NCBI GenBank assembly: GCA_023432845.1
Contig: JAEZEY010000106.1
Coordinates: 1 to 17,237, forward strand
DNA length: 17,237 nucleotides
From: Pseudomonadota bacterium
GTDB lineage: Bacteria > Pseudomonadota > Alphaproteobacteria > Rhizobiales > Xanthobacteraceae
Direction: 5' to 3'
The position numbers were made by a program, and so were the translations under genes. Below are positions 1 through 6,428 of the stretch, piece after piece (the first letter of the stretch is position 1; each line of letters starts with the position of its first letter). The notes under the pieces were generated by a model. It was not told the origin of the DNA, searched no databases, and saw nothing but the letters and a program-made list of their open reading frames with translations.

Positions 1-574
1 GGAGCCCCCGATCGTGGCGCTGCTCGATATCTCCGGCTCGATGAGCCAGTACACCCGACTATTCTTGCACTTTCTGCATTCGATCACCGATGCGCGGAAG
101 CGCGTCACCACCTTCCTGTTCGGCACGCGGCTCACCAATGTGACGCGCTCGATCCGTCAGCGCGATCCGGACGAGGCGCTGGCCGCTTGCGGCGCGCATG
201 TGGTGGACTGGTCGGGCGGCACGCGCATTGCGACGTCGCTGCACGACTTCAACAAGCACTGGGCGCGGCGCGTGCTCGGACAGGGCGCGGTAGTGCTGCT
301 GATTACCGATGGACTGGAGCGCGACGCCGACGACACTTTGGCTTTCGAGATGGACCGGCTGCACCGCTCCTGCCGGCGGCTGATCTGGCTCAACCCGTTG
401 CTGCGGTTCGACGGCTTTGAGCCGCGCGCCAAGGGCGTGAAAACCATTCTGGCGCATGTTGACGAATTGCGCCCGGTACACAATCTCGAATCCATGACGG
501 CGCTGGTGCGCGCATTGTCCGGCGCGCCGGAGAAGGGCTACGATACCAAGGCGATGCTGCGGAAGGTGGCGTGA
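1..574 (+). CDS. coxE: CoxE-like VWA domain protein, 3' part (5' end outside window)
   Basis: This is the C-terminal part of a von Willebrand factor A protein of the CoxE family. The reading frame is open to the left edge (first full codon at base 2), so the GTG at 14 is internal and not a start. The metal-ion-dependent adhesion site is visible: DISGSMS at bases 26-46, a downstream GGTRIATSL segment supplying the threonine, and LLITDGLERD supplying the second aspartate. In the known cox clusters CoxE works with the MoxR-like AAA+ ATPase CoxD in assembling the Mo/Cu active site of CO dehydrogenase; homologues accompany other molybdenum hydroxylases. The two XdhC genes and the MocA-like gene that follow on the same strand support such a role. 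The substrate enzyme cannot be told from this window. A general VWA/DUF58-like protein is the alternative, but the context argues for CoxE. Confidence 0.88.
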   Translation, partial: EPPIVALLDISGSMSQYTRLFLHFLHSITDARKRVTTFLFGTRLTNVTRSIRQRDPDEALAACGAHVVDWSGGTRIATSLHDFNKHWARRVLGQGAVVLLITDGLERDADDTLAFEMDRLHRSCRRLIWLNPLLRFDGFEPRAKGVKTILAHVDELRPVHNLESMTALVRALSGAPEKGYDTKAMLRKVA

Positions 575-575
575 G

Positions 576-680
576 GTCATTCTGGGGCGCCCGCGCAGCG
601 GGCGAACCCGGAATCCAGAAACGCGCTCCAGTCTCTGGCTGGATTCCGGGTCAGGCGCTCTGCGCCGTCCCGGAATGACG
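576..680. repeat. Imperfect palindromic intergenic repeat (REP-like)
   Basis: The whole spacer after the coxE stop is an imperfect inverted repeat of about 105 bp. The left arm starts GTCATTCTGGGGCGC and runs to AACCCGGAATCCAGA. The right arm is its near reverse complement, running from GGATTCCGGGTCAGGCG to GTCCCGGAATGACG. Transcribed, it would fold into one long hairpin. Repeats with this GTCATTCCGGG / CCCGGAATCCAG pattern are, from memory, dispersed in many copies through Bradyrhizobium-type genomes. It ends about 23 bases before the next start codon and leaves that gene's ribosome binding site intact. Confidence 0.8.
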
Positions 681-703
681 AATGATAGAATGGAGATTTC
701 AAC

Positions 704-1027
704 ATGCTCGGTCGCGACGAAGACATCCTCAAGGCCGCGGAAGACTGGACGAAGGAAGGCCGCGGCGTGGCGCTCGCTACCGTGGTCGAGACCTGGGGCT
801 CGGCGCCGCGTCCGGTCGGCTCCAATCTGGTGATCGACAGCGAAGGCAATTTCCTGGGGAGCGTGTCGGGTGGCTGCGTCGAGGGCGCGGTGGTGACCGA
901 AGCCATCGACGTTATCGACAGCGGCAAGCCGAAGACGCTGGAATTCGGCGTCGCCGACGAGACGGCGTGGAAGGTCGGGCTGTCCTGCGGCGGCACCATC
1001 AGGGTGTATGTGGAGAAGGTTGCGTAG
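704..1027 (+). CDS. XdhC N-terminal-domain protein (XdhC/CoxI family)
   Basis: This 107-residue protein consists only of the XdhC_CoxI N-terminal domain. Visible family motifs are GSAPR at residues 32-36, SGGCVE at 55-60 and LSCGG at 93-97; the conserved cysteines 58 and 95 lie in the last two. XdhC proteins bind molybdenum cofactor, help to sulfurate it and deliver it to xanthine dehydrogenase-type apoenzymes. Full-length XdhC joins this domain to a C-terminal Rossmann domain; here that domain is encoded by the next gene. The ATG at 704 is well placed, with GGAG at 692-695 eight bases upstream. The gene lies between two different palindromic repeats but keeps the direction of the coxE gene before it and the XdhC gene after it, so co-transcription is likely. 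It probably acts in the cytoplasm as part of a two-subunit XdhC. Confidence 0.9.
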   Translation: MLGRDEDILKAAEDWTKEGRGVALATVVETWGSAPRPVGSNLVIDSEGNFLGSVSGGCVEGAVVTEAIDVIDSGKPKTLEFGVADETAWKVGLSCGGTIRVYVEKVA

Positions 1028-1041
1028 CCGCCGCTTGCTTT

Positions 1042-1176
1042 CTTCACCTCCCCCTGGAGGGGGGAGGTCGCCAGCCTGAGCGAAGCGAAGGTTGGCGGGA
1101 GGGGGTGATCTAGTTCACCCCACCCCGATTCGCTTTGCTCACCGACCCTCCCCCTCCAGGGGAGGGTGAAGTGAAG
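1042..1176. repeat. Inverted pair of intergenic repeat units
   Basis: Two copies of one element face each other. The left unit (about 1042-1109) begins TTCACCTCCCCCTGGAGGGG and continues through GAGCGAAGCGAA to GGAGGGGGTGATC. The right unit (about 1110-1176) is nearly its reverse complement, with CACCCCACCCCGATTCGC and then CTCCAGGGGAGGGTGAA. Each unit also holds its own short palindrome around CCCTGGAGGGG or CTCCAGGGGAG. The sequence class differs from the repeat at 576-680. It fills the spacer between the two XdhC genes and ends 14 bases before the TTG start of the second, so a stable RNA hairpin would form just upstream of that gene's ribosome binding site. Confidence 0.8.
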
Positions 1177-1190
1177 TTCGGGAGAATGAT

Positions 1191-1889
1191 TTGAAGCTCG
1201 ATCTCTTGCACACCATCAACACCGAACGCGCGGCGCGGCGCGCGGTGGTGGTCGTCACCGACACGGAAAGCGGCGCGCAGCGCCTGGTGAAAGCCGCCGA
1301 CATCGCTACCGATCCGCTCGCCGACGTGATCGACAAGCGCGTGCGTATGGCCAAGAGCGGCATGGAGGAGACGGCGCAGGGACGGGTGTTCCTCACCGTG
1401 CATGTGCCGTCGCCGCAACTCGTCATTACCGGCGCGGTGCATATCTCGCAGACTTTGGCGCCGCTCGGCCAGATGCTCGATTACGCCGTCACCATTGTCG
1501 ATCCGCGCACGGCTTTCGCGACGCCGGAGCGCTTTCCCGGCATCAATGTGATCGCCGAGTGGCCGGACGTGGCGCTGCCGCCGCTGAATGTCGATCATTA
1601 CACCGCCTTCGTCGCGCTGACCCACGATCCCAAGGTCGACGATCCGGCGCTGCTGCATGCGCTGTCGCGCGACTGTTTCTATATCGGTGCGCTCGGCTCG
1701 CGGAAGACGCATGGCCGGAGGCTCGAGCGGCTCAAGGCGCAGGGCGTCTCGGATGCGGCGCTGGCGCGCATTCACGCGCCGATTGGGCTCGATATCGGCG
1801 CGGTGTCGCCGGCCGAAATAGCCGTTGCCATCATGGCGGAGATCACGCAACGGCTGCGCGTGAAGCAGGACAAGGCGGCAGCGGCATGA
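1191..1889 (+). CDS. XdhC Rossmann-domain protein (XdhC/CoxF-type)
   Basis: This 232-residue protein carries the C-terminal XdhC domain. Residues 1-75 are a poorly conserved lead-in. The Rossmann-like fold starts near residue 76 (QLVITGAVHI) and continues through VDPR at 103-106, LTHDPKVDDPAL at 143-154, GALGSRKTHGRR at 166-177 and an IHAPIGLDIGAVSPAEIAVA segment at 194-213. The last three are hallmarks of the XdhC C-terminal domain. The start is read as TTG at 1191 because GGGAG at 1180-1184 is ideally spaced and no in-frame ATG exists near it; an out-of-frame ATG-ATT-TGA overlaps the start. It should pair with the 107-residue N-terminal-domain protein upstream to handle molybdenum cofactor for a partner hydroxylase. 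Its end overlaps the next gene (ATGA), implying coupled translation. Confidence 0.9.
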   Translation: MKLDLLHTINTERAARRAVVVVTDTESGAQRLVKAADIATDPLADVIDKRVRMAKSGMEETAQGRVFLTVHVPSPQLVITGAVHISQTLAPLGQMLDYAVTIVDPRTAFATPERFPGINVIAEWPDVALPPLNVDHYTAFVALTHDPKVDDPALLHALSRDCFYIGALGSRKTHGRRLERLKAQGVSDAALARIHAPIGLDIGAVSPAEIAVAIMAEITQRLRVKQDKAAAA

Positions 1890-3508
1890 AATTCGGACCC
1901 GTTGCCCCGAAAGACGCGCGTGGCGCCACAGCGGTGCACTCCATCCGCCAGGGCGATCTGGTGCTCAAGAAGGGCACGCTGATCGGCGATAAGGAAGTCG
2001 CCGCGCTGGAAGCCGCCGGCGTCAGGGAGATCGTTGTCGCCCGTCTCGACAAGGGCGACGTGTCGGAGGACGAGGCGGCGGCGAGCATTGCCAGTGCGCT
2101 CGCGGGCGAGGGTGCGCGCACCGACCGTGCCTTCACCGGCCGCTGCAATCTGTTCGCGGAAACCTCCGGCATCCTCGTCGTGGACAAGGATGCCGTCGAT
2201 CGCCTGAACCGCATCGATGAAGCCGTGACTCTGGCGACGCTGGCCGCCTACAAGCCGGTGGTCGAAGGCGAGATGATCGCCACGGTCAAGATCATCCCCT
2301 TCGCCGTGTCGGGCGATGCTCGGGACAAGGCCGTCGCGGCGGCGAAGAAAGCCGAGCCGGTCATCCGCGTCGCGCCTTATGTGATCCGCAAGGTCGGCAT
2401 CGTTTCGACCTTGCTGCCCGGCCTCGCGCCCAAGGTGATCGAGAAGACGCTCCGTATCACGGAAGAGCGCATCGCTCCCGCCGGTGCCAGCATCGTCGCC
2501 GAGCGTCGCGTGCCGCATGACGAGGCGGCGCTGGCCGCCGCCATTGCCGAGGTGCGCCAAGCCGGCGCCGAGATGGTCATCGTGTTCGGCGCCTCGGCCA
2601 TTGCCGACCGGCGCGACGTCATCCCGATGGCGGTCGAAAGCGCCGGCGGCGCCATCGAGCATTTCGGCATGCCGGTCGATCCCGGCAACCTGATGCTGAT
2701 CGGCCGTATCGGCGAGGCGCCGGTGATCGGGGCGCCGGGCTGCGCGCGCTCGCCAAAGGAAAACGGTTTCGACTGGGTGCTGATGCGTCTGCTCGCCGGG
2801 CTTCCGGTCTCGCGCGCCGACATCACGGGTATGGGGGTCGGCGGTCTCTTGATGGAAATCGTCTCGCGGCCGCAGCCGCGCCGCGAGCCGGTGGCCGAAG
2901 CGGGCCAGCGCATCGCCGCCATCGTGCTCGCCGCCGGACGTTCGACCCGCATGGGCGCGCTCAACAAGATGCTCGCCGAGATCGGCGGCAAGCCGCTGGT
3001 GCGCATCGCCGCCGAGCAGGCTTTGGCCTCGCGCGCCAAGCCGGTCATTGTCGTCACCGGCCATCAGCGGGAGCAGGTCGAGGCGGCGCTGGCCGGGCTG
3101 CCGGTGCGCTTCGTCCATAACCCGGACTATGCCGACGGCCTCGGCACCTCGCTGCGCACCGGCATTGCCGCGGTGCCGCAGGAAGCCGGCGGCGCCATTG
3201 TCTGCCTGGGCGACATGCCGCAGGTCGACGCCGGATTGATAGACAAGCTGCTCGCCGCCTTCGACCCGGAAAAGGGCGCGTTGATCGTGGTGCCGTCGAT
3301 CGACGGCAAGCGCGGCAATCCGGTCGTCTGGTCGCGGCGATTCTTCAATGAATTGATGGCGATCAGCGGCGATACCGGCGCCCGTCACCTCATCGGGCAG
3401 TATGCCGAAGTCATGACCGAGGTTCAGGTTTCGGGCGATGCTGCGCTGACCGACGTCGACACCCCTGAGTCTCTGAAGGCGGTCAAGGCCGAAATTGAAC
3501 GGGCCTGA
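1886..3508 (+). CDS. Fused MoeA-like molybdopterin-binding / MocA-like nucleotidyltransferase
   Basis: This protein of 540 residues joins two Mo-cofactor modules. Residues 1 to about 330 resemble MoeA-type molybdopterin-binding proteins: a MoCF-type segment runs from about 168 to 325, with FGASAIADRRD near 234-244 and APGCARSP at 283-290. Residues 343-540 are a MobA/MocA-type NTP transferase with the signature LAAGRSTRMG at 348-357, LGDMP at 441-445, GNP at 477-479, DTGAR at 496-500 and TDVDTPESL at 522-530. MocA enzymes transfer CMP from CTP to molybdopterin to make the cytosine dinucleotide used by xanthine dehydrogenase-family enzymes. The ATG at 1886 overlaps the previous stop as ATGA, so translation is probably coupled. 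The same frame is open to 1559, but that part lies inside the XdhC gene and is not coding. The role in cofactor supply is well supported; the target enzyme is unknown. Confidence 0.9.
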   Translation: MKFGPVAPKDARGATAVHSIRQGDLVLKKGTLIGDKEVAALEAAGVREIVVARLDKGDVSEDEAAASIASALAGEGARTDRAFTGRCNLFAETSGILVVDKDAVDRLNRIDEAVTLATLAAYKPVVEGEMIATVKIIPFAVSGDARDKAVAAAKKAEPVIRVAPYVIRKVGIVSTLLPGLAPKVIEKTLRITEERIAPAGASIVAERRVPHDEAALAAAIAEVRQAGAEMVIVFGASAIADRRDVIPMAVESAGGAIEHFGMPVDPGNLMLIGRIGEAPVIGAPGCARSPKENGFDWVLMRLLAGLPVSRADITGMGVGGLLMEIVSRPQPRREPVAEAGQRIAAIVLAAGRSTRMGALNKMLAEIGGKPLVRIAAEQALASRAKPVIVVTGHQREQVEAALAGLPVRFVHNPDYADGLGTSLRTGIAAVPQEAGGAIVCLGDMPQVDAGLIDKLLAAFDPEKGALIVVPSIDGKRGNPVVWSRRFFNELMAISGDTGARHLIGQYAEVMTEVQVSGDAALTDVDTPESLKAVKAEIERA

Positions 3509-3590
3509 GATTCGAATCATTGATCGGGCCGTGCGACTCGCCGTTTATCTTGCGAGCTAGTTTCACGCGGAGCCCTTCGGGGGCGAACCG

Positions 3591-3857
3591 ATGACCGAGA
3601 CCTATACACCCGCCGCGCGGGTCGTCGTTGTCGCGAGCTTGCTCCTGGCGATCGCGACGATGACGTTCGTCACGGCCCGCGTCGCCGGTGCTGCCGGTGC
3701 CTGTCCTGTCACGGGGGAGTGCATGGGCGATGGTTGTGGAGTGGTCACGGTCTCGAAGCGAAGCTGTGCGGCCTTCGCGGTGGATTTCACGATCCCTGCG
3801 ACGCCCGTGACCTGGGCGGGCCTCATCGGCTCAGCGTCACGCAGAACGCCCGGCTGA
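3591..3857 (+). CDS. Doubtful small secreted or membrane protein
   Basis: I do not recognise this 88-residue ORF. Its first half looks like a secretion signal or single membrane helix: a polar start, a hydrophobic run at about residues 11-32, then AGA-type small residues before a cysteine-bearing stretch (CPVTGECMGDGC). The second half has no pattern and could be read-through of non-coding DNA. The ATG at 3591 has a GGGGG run about eight bases upstream. It stands alone in a long spacer, in the same direction as its neighbours. A real gene with a short cysteine-containing secreted product is possible; a chance ORF in GC-rich DNA is at least as likely. Confidence 0.3.
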   Translation: MTETYTPAARVVVVASLLLAIATMTFVTARVAGAAGACPVTGECMGDGCGVVTVSKRSCAAFAVDFTIPATPVTWAGLIGSASRRTPG

Positions 3858-3951
3858 GTTGCCACAGTCGCTCGCTTTCTCGCGATAACCTTCTGAATCT
3901 AAACAGGAATGGTCTTGGACGATGCCGGCGAAGGGTCGCCCGCATCGGCGC

Positions 3952-3980
3952 TTGCGCCGATCGCGTGCTTGCCTTATAAA
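3952..3980 (+). promoter_or_regulatory. Predicted sigma-70-type promoter of the tetR operon
   Basis: A TTGCGC box at 3952-3957 and a TATAAA box at 3975-3980 are separated by 17 bases. The expected start point, near 3987, falls inside the palindrome at 3981-4000 and would give a leader of about 30 bases to the tetR ATG. The call rests on box matches and spacing only. Confidence 0.55.
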
Positions 3981-4000
3981 ATGACTGACCGGTCAGTCAT
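3981..4000. promoter_or_regulatory. Perfect 20-bp palindrome, predicted TetR-family operator
   Basis: ATGACTGACC is followed at once by its exact reverse complement GGTCAGTCAT. Sites of the form TGACTGACnGGTCAGTCA, or close to it, are typical for TetR-family repressors. It starts one base after the predicted -10 box, covers the expected transcription start and ends 15 bases before the tetR start codon, so bound repressor would block its own operon. The cognate protein is most simply the TetR encoded immediately downstream. Confidence 0.8.
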
Positions 4001-4015
4001 AAAAGTCGGGCGCAC

Positions 4016-4720
4016 ATGGCGAAGAAGATTGCTGTATCAAAGAGAGGGCGGAAGACGGTCCCGCCGTCGAGCCATTCGGTGACCGGTCGTCAGGCGAGGA
4101 GCCTGACCGCGCCGGCTCCGACCGGTCGTGAAGCGCGGACCGCCCAGCGTCGCGAGGTCATTCTGAACGCGGCGCTCGATGAGTTCGCTGAGCGCGGTTT
4201 CGAATCGGCGCGGCTGGATGACGTCGCCAAACGCGCCGGCATCGCCAAGGGCACGATCTATCTTTATTTCCGTGACAAGGAGACGTTGTTCCAGGAACTG
4301 CTGCGCGAAATGCTGACGCCGATCATCGGCGGCCTCGAAGCACTGGGACAGGCCGACGTGCCGGCCAAGCAACTGGCCGAGCACATGCGCGACGTCTTCG
4401 TCCACGAAGTGTTCGAGACCAGGCGCAAGGACGTGATCCGGCTGATGATCGCGGAAGGCCGGCGCTTTCCCAAGCTCGCCGAGTTTTACTATCGCGAAGT
4501 GCTGTCGCGCATCTTCGAAGCATTGCGCGCGATCCTCAAGCGTGCCGCCGCGCGCGGCGAGGTGCCGGAGGCGCTGGCCGAGTTTCCGCAACTCATCGCC
4601 GCGCCGGGGCTCATCGCCATCGTCTGGACTGGGCTGTTCGGCAACATCGCGCCGCTCGACGTGCGCAAGATGATGCAAACCCACATCGATATCCTGTTCG
4701 CCCCGAGGAGTGAGCCATGA
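4016..4720 (+). CDS. TetR/AcrR-family repressor (CecR-like position)
   Basis: The 234-residue protein has an unusually long, basic and probably disordered N-terminus (residues 1-40), then a TetR DNA-binding domain at about 44-92. The helix-turn-helix is clear: NAALDEFAERGFESARLDDV leads into AKRAGIAKGTIYLYFRDKETLF. Residues 95-234 form the helical ligand-binding and dimerisation part, whose effector cannot be predicted. The gene heads an operon with HlyD, ABC ATPase and ABC permease genes, the arrangement of E. coli cecR-ybhGFSR, so it most likely represses this exporter. The palindrome at 3981-4000 is its likely operator and implies self-repression. The ATG at 4016 is the first in frame but has only a weak Shine-Dalgarno match. 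The last bases overlap the hlyD-like start codon (ATGA). Confidence 0.93.
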   Translation: MAKKIAVSKRGRKTVPPSSHSVTGRQARSLTAPAPTGREARTAQRREVILNAALDEFAERGFESARLDDVAKRAGIAKGTIYLYFRDKETLFQELLREMLTPIIGGLEALGQADVPAKQLAEHMRDVFVHEVFETRRKDVIRLMIAEGRRFPKLAEFYYREVLSRIFEALRAILKRAAARGEVPEALAEFPQLIAAPGLIAIVWTGLFGNIAPLDVRKMMQTHIDILFAPRSEP

Positions 4721-5472
4721 CCGTCCGCTTTGCCGCGCTGATGCTGGGGGCGCTCGCACTCGCCGGATGCGACAAGGGGCCGGACCGGCAGTTGCAGGGC
4801 TGGGTCGAGGCCGAAACCATCTTCGTGTCGCCGGACGAGCAGGGCCGCGTCGAAGACCTGAAAGTGCGGCAGGGCGACAAGGTCACGAAAGGCAACCTCC
4901 TTTTCACGCTCGATGACGACCTGCAGCGCGCCGACGTGCAGGTGCGCGAGGCAGCGCTCGCTTCCGCGAAACAGGCATTCGCCCGCGCCGAGGAACTACT
5001 GAAGTCGGCGGCCGGCACGCAGAAGACGATGGACGACGCCAGGGCGGCGCTGCAACAGGCGCAGGCCAATCTCGACGCGGCGCAGACGCGGCTGACGCGC
5101 CGCCGCCAGTTGAGCCCCGTCACCGGCTCGGTCGAGGAGGTCTATTACCGGCCGGGTGAAACCGTGCAGCCGGGCAAGCCGGTGGTGGCACTATTGCCGC
5201 CGGCGAATCTGAAAGTGCGCTTCTTCGCGCCGGAGCGCGAGCTTGCCACCATCCAGATCGGCGAGGTGGTCGGCGTATCTTGCGACAGCTGTCCGACCGG
5301 CCTGACGGCGAAGGTGACTTTCATTGCCCGCAGCGCCGAGTACACACCGCCGGTGATCTACAGCCTCGAGGAGCGCGCCAAGCTCGTCTATCTGATCGAG
5401 GCGCGGCCGGACGATCCATCCAAGCTGCGCGTTGGCCAGCCCGTTACCGTGACCCGTGAGGCGAGGCCATGA
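4717..5472 (+). CDS. Short HlyD-family adaptor, predicted lipoprotein
   Basis: This 251-residue protein is a periplasmic adaptor (membrane fusion protein) for the ABC exporter encoded next. The N-terminus is a lipoprotein signal: a hydrophobic run, then lipobox LAGC at residues 15-18. Cysteine 18 is followed by Asp19, the residue that keeps lipoproteins in the inner membrane in E. coli. A barrel-sandwich (lipoyl-like) half-motif follows (VSPDEQGRVEDLKVRQGDKV, about 37-56), then a short coiled-coil hairpin at about 75-130. The second half-motif (SPVTGSVEEVYYRPGETVQP) and a beta-barrel part reach residue 251. It is clearly shorter than typical adaptors of about 330 residues such as YbhG. GAGGAG at 4705-4710 precedes the ATG at 4717, which overlaps the tetR stop. 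Anchoring by lipid rather than by a transmembrane helix is inferred from the lipobox. Confidence 0.9.
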   Translation: MTVRFAALMLGALALAGCDKGPDRQLQGWVEAETIFVSPDEQGRVEDLKVRQGDKVTKGNLLFTLDDDLQRADVQVREAALASAKQAFARAEELLKSAAGTQKTMDDARAALQQAQANLDAAQTRLTRRRQLSPVTGSVEEVYYRPGETVQPGKPVVALLPPANLKVRFFAPERELATIQIGEVVGVSCDSCPTGLTAKVTFIARSAEYTPPVIYSLEERAKLVYLIEARPDDPSKLRVGQPVTVTREARP

Positions 5473-6428
5473 GCGAGGCCATGACTCCGGTCAACGGGCG
5501 CGACGTCGTCATTGACGTCGAGCACCTGACCAAACGCTTCGATGGCCGCGCGGTGGTGCGCGACGTCTCGATGCAGGTCCGGCGCGGCTCGATCTACGGC
5601 TTCCTCGGGCCGAACGGCTCGGGCAAAACCACGACCATCCGCATGCTGTGCGGCCTGCTGACGCCGGACGAGGGCACGGGTACCTGCCTCGGCTACGACA
5701 TCCGCACTGAAACCGACAAGATCAAGCGCCACGTCGGCTACATGACGCAGAAGTTTTCTCTGTATCAGGACCTGTCGGTCCGCGAGAACCTGGAGTTCAT
5801 CGGCCGCCTCTATGGCTTGGAGCACCCCCGTGCGGCGGCGCGGGCGGCGATCGAACGCCTCGGTCTCAAGGGCCGCGAGCAGCAGCTCGCCGGTGAATTG
5901 TCGGGCGGGTGGAAGCAGCGGCTGGCGCTCGGCGCGTGTACGATGTCCGGCCCTCAGCTGCTGCTGCTCGACGAACCGACGGCGGGCGTCGATCCCAAGG
6001 CGCGGCGGGAATTCTGGAACGAAATTCACGCGCTCGCTGCCGAGGGCCTCACCGTGCTGGTGTCCACGCATTACATGGATGAAGCCGAGCGCTGCCACGA
6101 GATCGCATACATCGCCTATGGCGAATTGCTGGTGCGCGGCAGCGTGAAAGACGTGATCGCGGCCTCCAACCTGACCACCTATGTGGTGAGCGCGCATAAT
6201 GGCGACGGTCTGAGTGCGCTCGGCGAGGAACTCAAACAGAAGACGGGCGTCGATATGGTCGCGCCATTCGGCACCAGGCTGCACGTCTCCGGCCGCGACG
6301 CGGCGGCGCTGGAGAGATCCATCGCTCCATACCGCGGACGACCCGGTCTCGACTGGCATCGCTCGGAACCCTCGCTCGAGGATGTGTTCATCGACCTGAT
6401 GGGCCGCGCCAAGGACAACTTCCAATGA
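5469..6428 (+). CDS. ABC-2-type exporter ATPase (YbhF-like)
   Basis: This 319-residue nucleotide-binding protein powers the exporter formed with the permease that follows. All ABC motifs are intact: Walker A GPNGSGKT at residues 47-54, Q-loop glutamine 94 in YMTQKFSLY, signature LSGGWKQR at 144-151, Walker B LLLLDEPTAGVDP from 164 and the switch histidine 201 in STHYMDEAE. Residues beyond about 225 form the usual C-terminal extension of drug- and lipid-type exporter ATPases. E. coli YbhF fuses two such ATPase units; this protein has one and should work as a homodimer. The ATG at 5469 overlaps the hlyD-like stop (ATGA). An in-frame ATG at 5481 is a less likely start. It acts at the cytoplasmic face of the inner membrane. 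Confidence 0.95.
   Translation: MSEAMTPVNGRDVVIDVEHLTKRFDGRAVVRDVSMQVRRGSIYGFLGPNGSGKTTTIRMLCGLLTPDEGTGTCLGYDIRTETDKIKRHVGYMTQKFSLYQDLSVRENLEFIGRLYGLEHPRAAARAAIERLGLKGREQQLAGELSGGWKQRLALGACTMSGPQLLLLDEPTAGVDPKARREFWNEIHALAAEGLTVLVSTHYMDEAERCHEIAYIAYGELLVRGSVKDVIAASNLTTYVVSAHNGDGLSALGEELKQKTGVDMVAPFGTRLHVSGRDAAALERSIAPYRGRPGLDWHRSEPSLEDVFIDLMGRAKDNFQ

Larger units (their letters stand above)
3509..4015. other. 507-base spacer between the Mo-cofactor genes and the tetR operon
   Basis: The spacer begins with a 10-bp palindrome (GATTCGAATC, 3509-3518) directly after the moeA/mocA stop. It holds one doubtful small ORF (3591-3857), an 18-bp dyad at 3944-3961, and the tetR promoter and operator at 3952-4000. 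No good intrinsic terminator was seen after the Mo-cofactor genes. From 3858 to about 3940 I see nothing recognisable. Confidence 0.6.

Noticed and set aside
576..1176. Repeats near the small XdhC gene as ends of an insertion sequence or composite element
   Set aside because: The two repeats are of different sequence, no transposase or target duplication is seen, and the gene between them is an expected part of the cluster.
1559..1885. A 109-codon upstream extension of the moeA/mocA-like frame
   Set aside because: It lies fully inside the XdhC Rossmann-domain gene in another frame. The ATG at 1886 has the expected ATGA coupling and starts the recognisable protein.
1772..3520. A 582-codon open frame on the minus strand opposite the moeA/mocA-like gene
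   Set aside because: The plus-strand product has clear domain motifs. The minus-strand translation is rich in R, H, D and G without any fold pattern, as expected from codon bias in GC-rich DNA.
3602..3865. An 87-codon minus-strand ORF in the long spacer
   Set aside because: It has no signal, domain or ribosome binding site and overlaps the slightly better plus-strand candidate.
5388..6425. A 345-codon open frame on the minus strand opposite the ABC ATPase
   Set aside because: The ATPase on the plus strand has every catalytic motif; the opposite frame is a compositional shadow.
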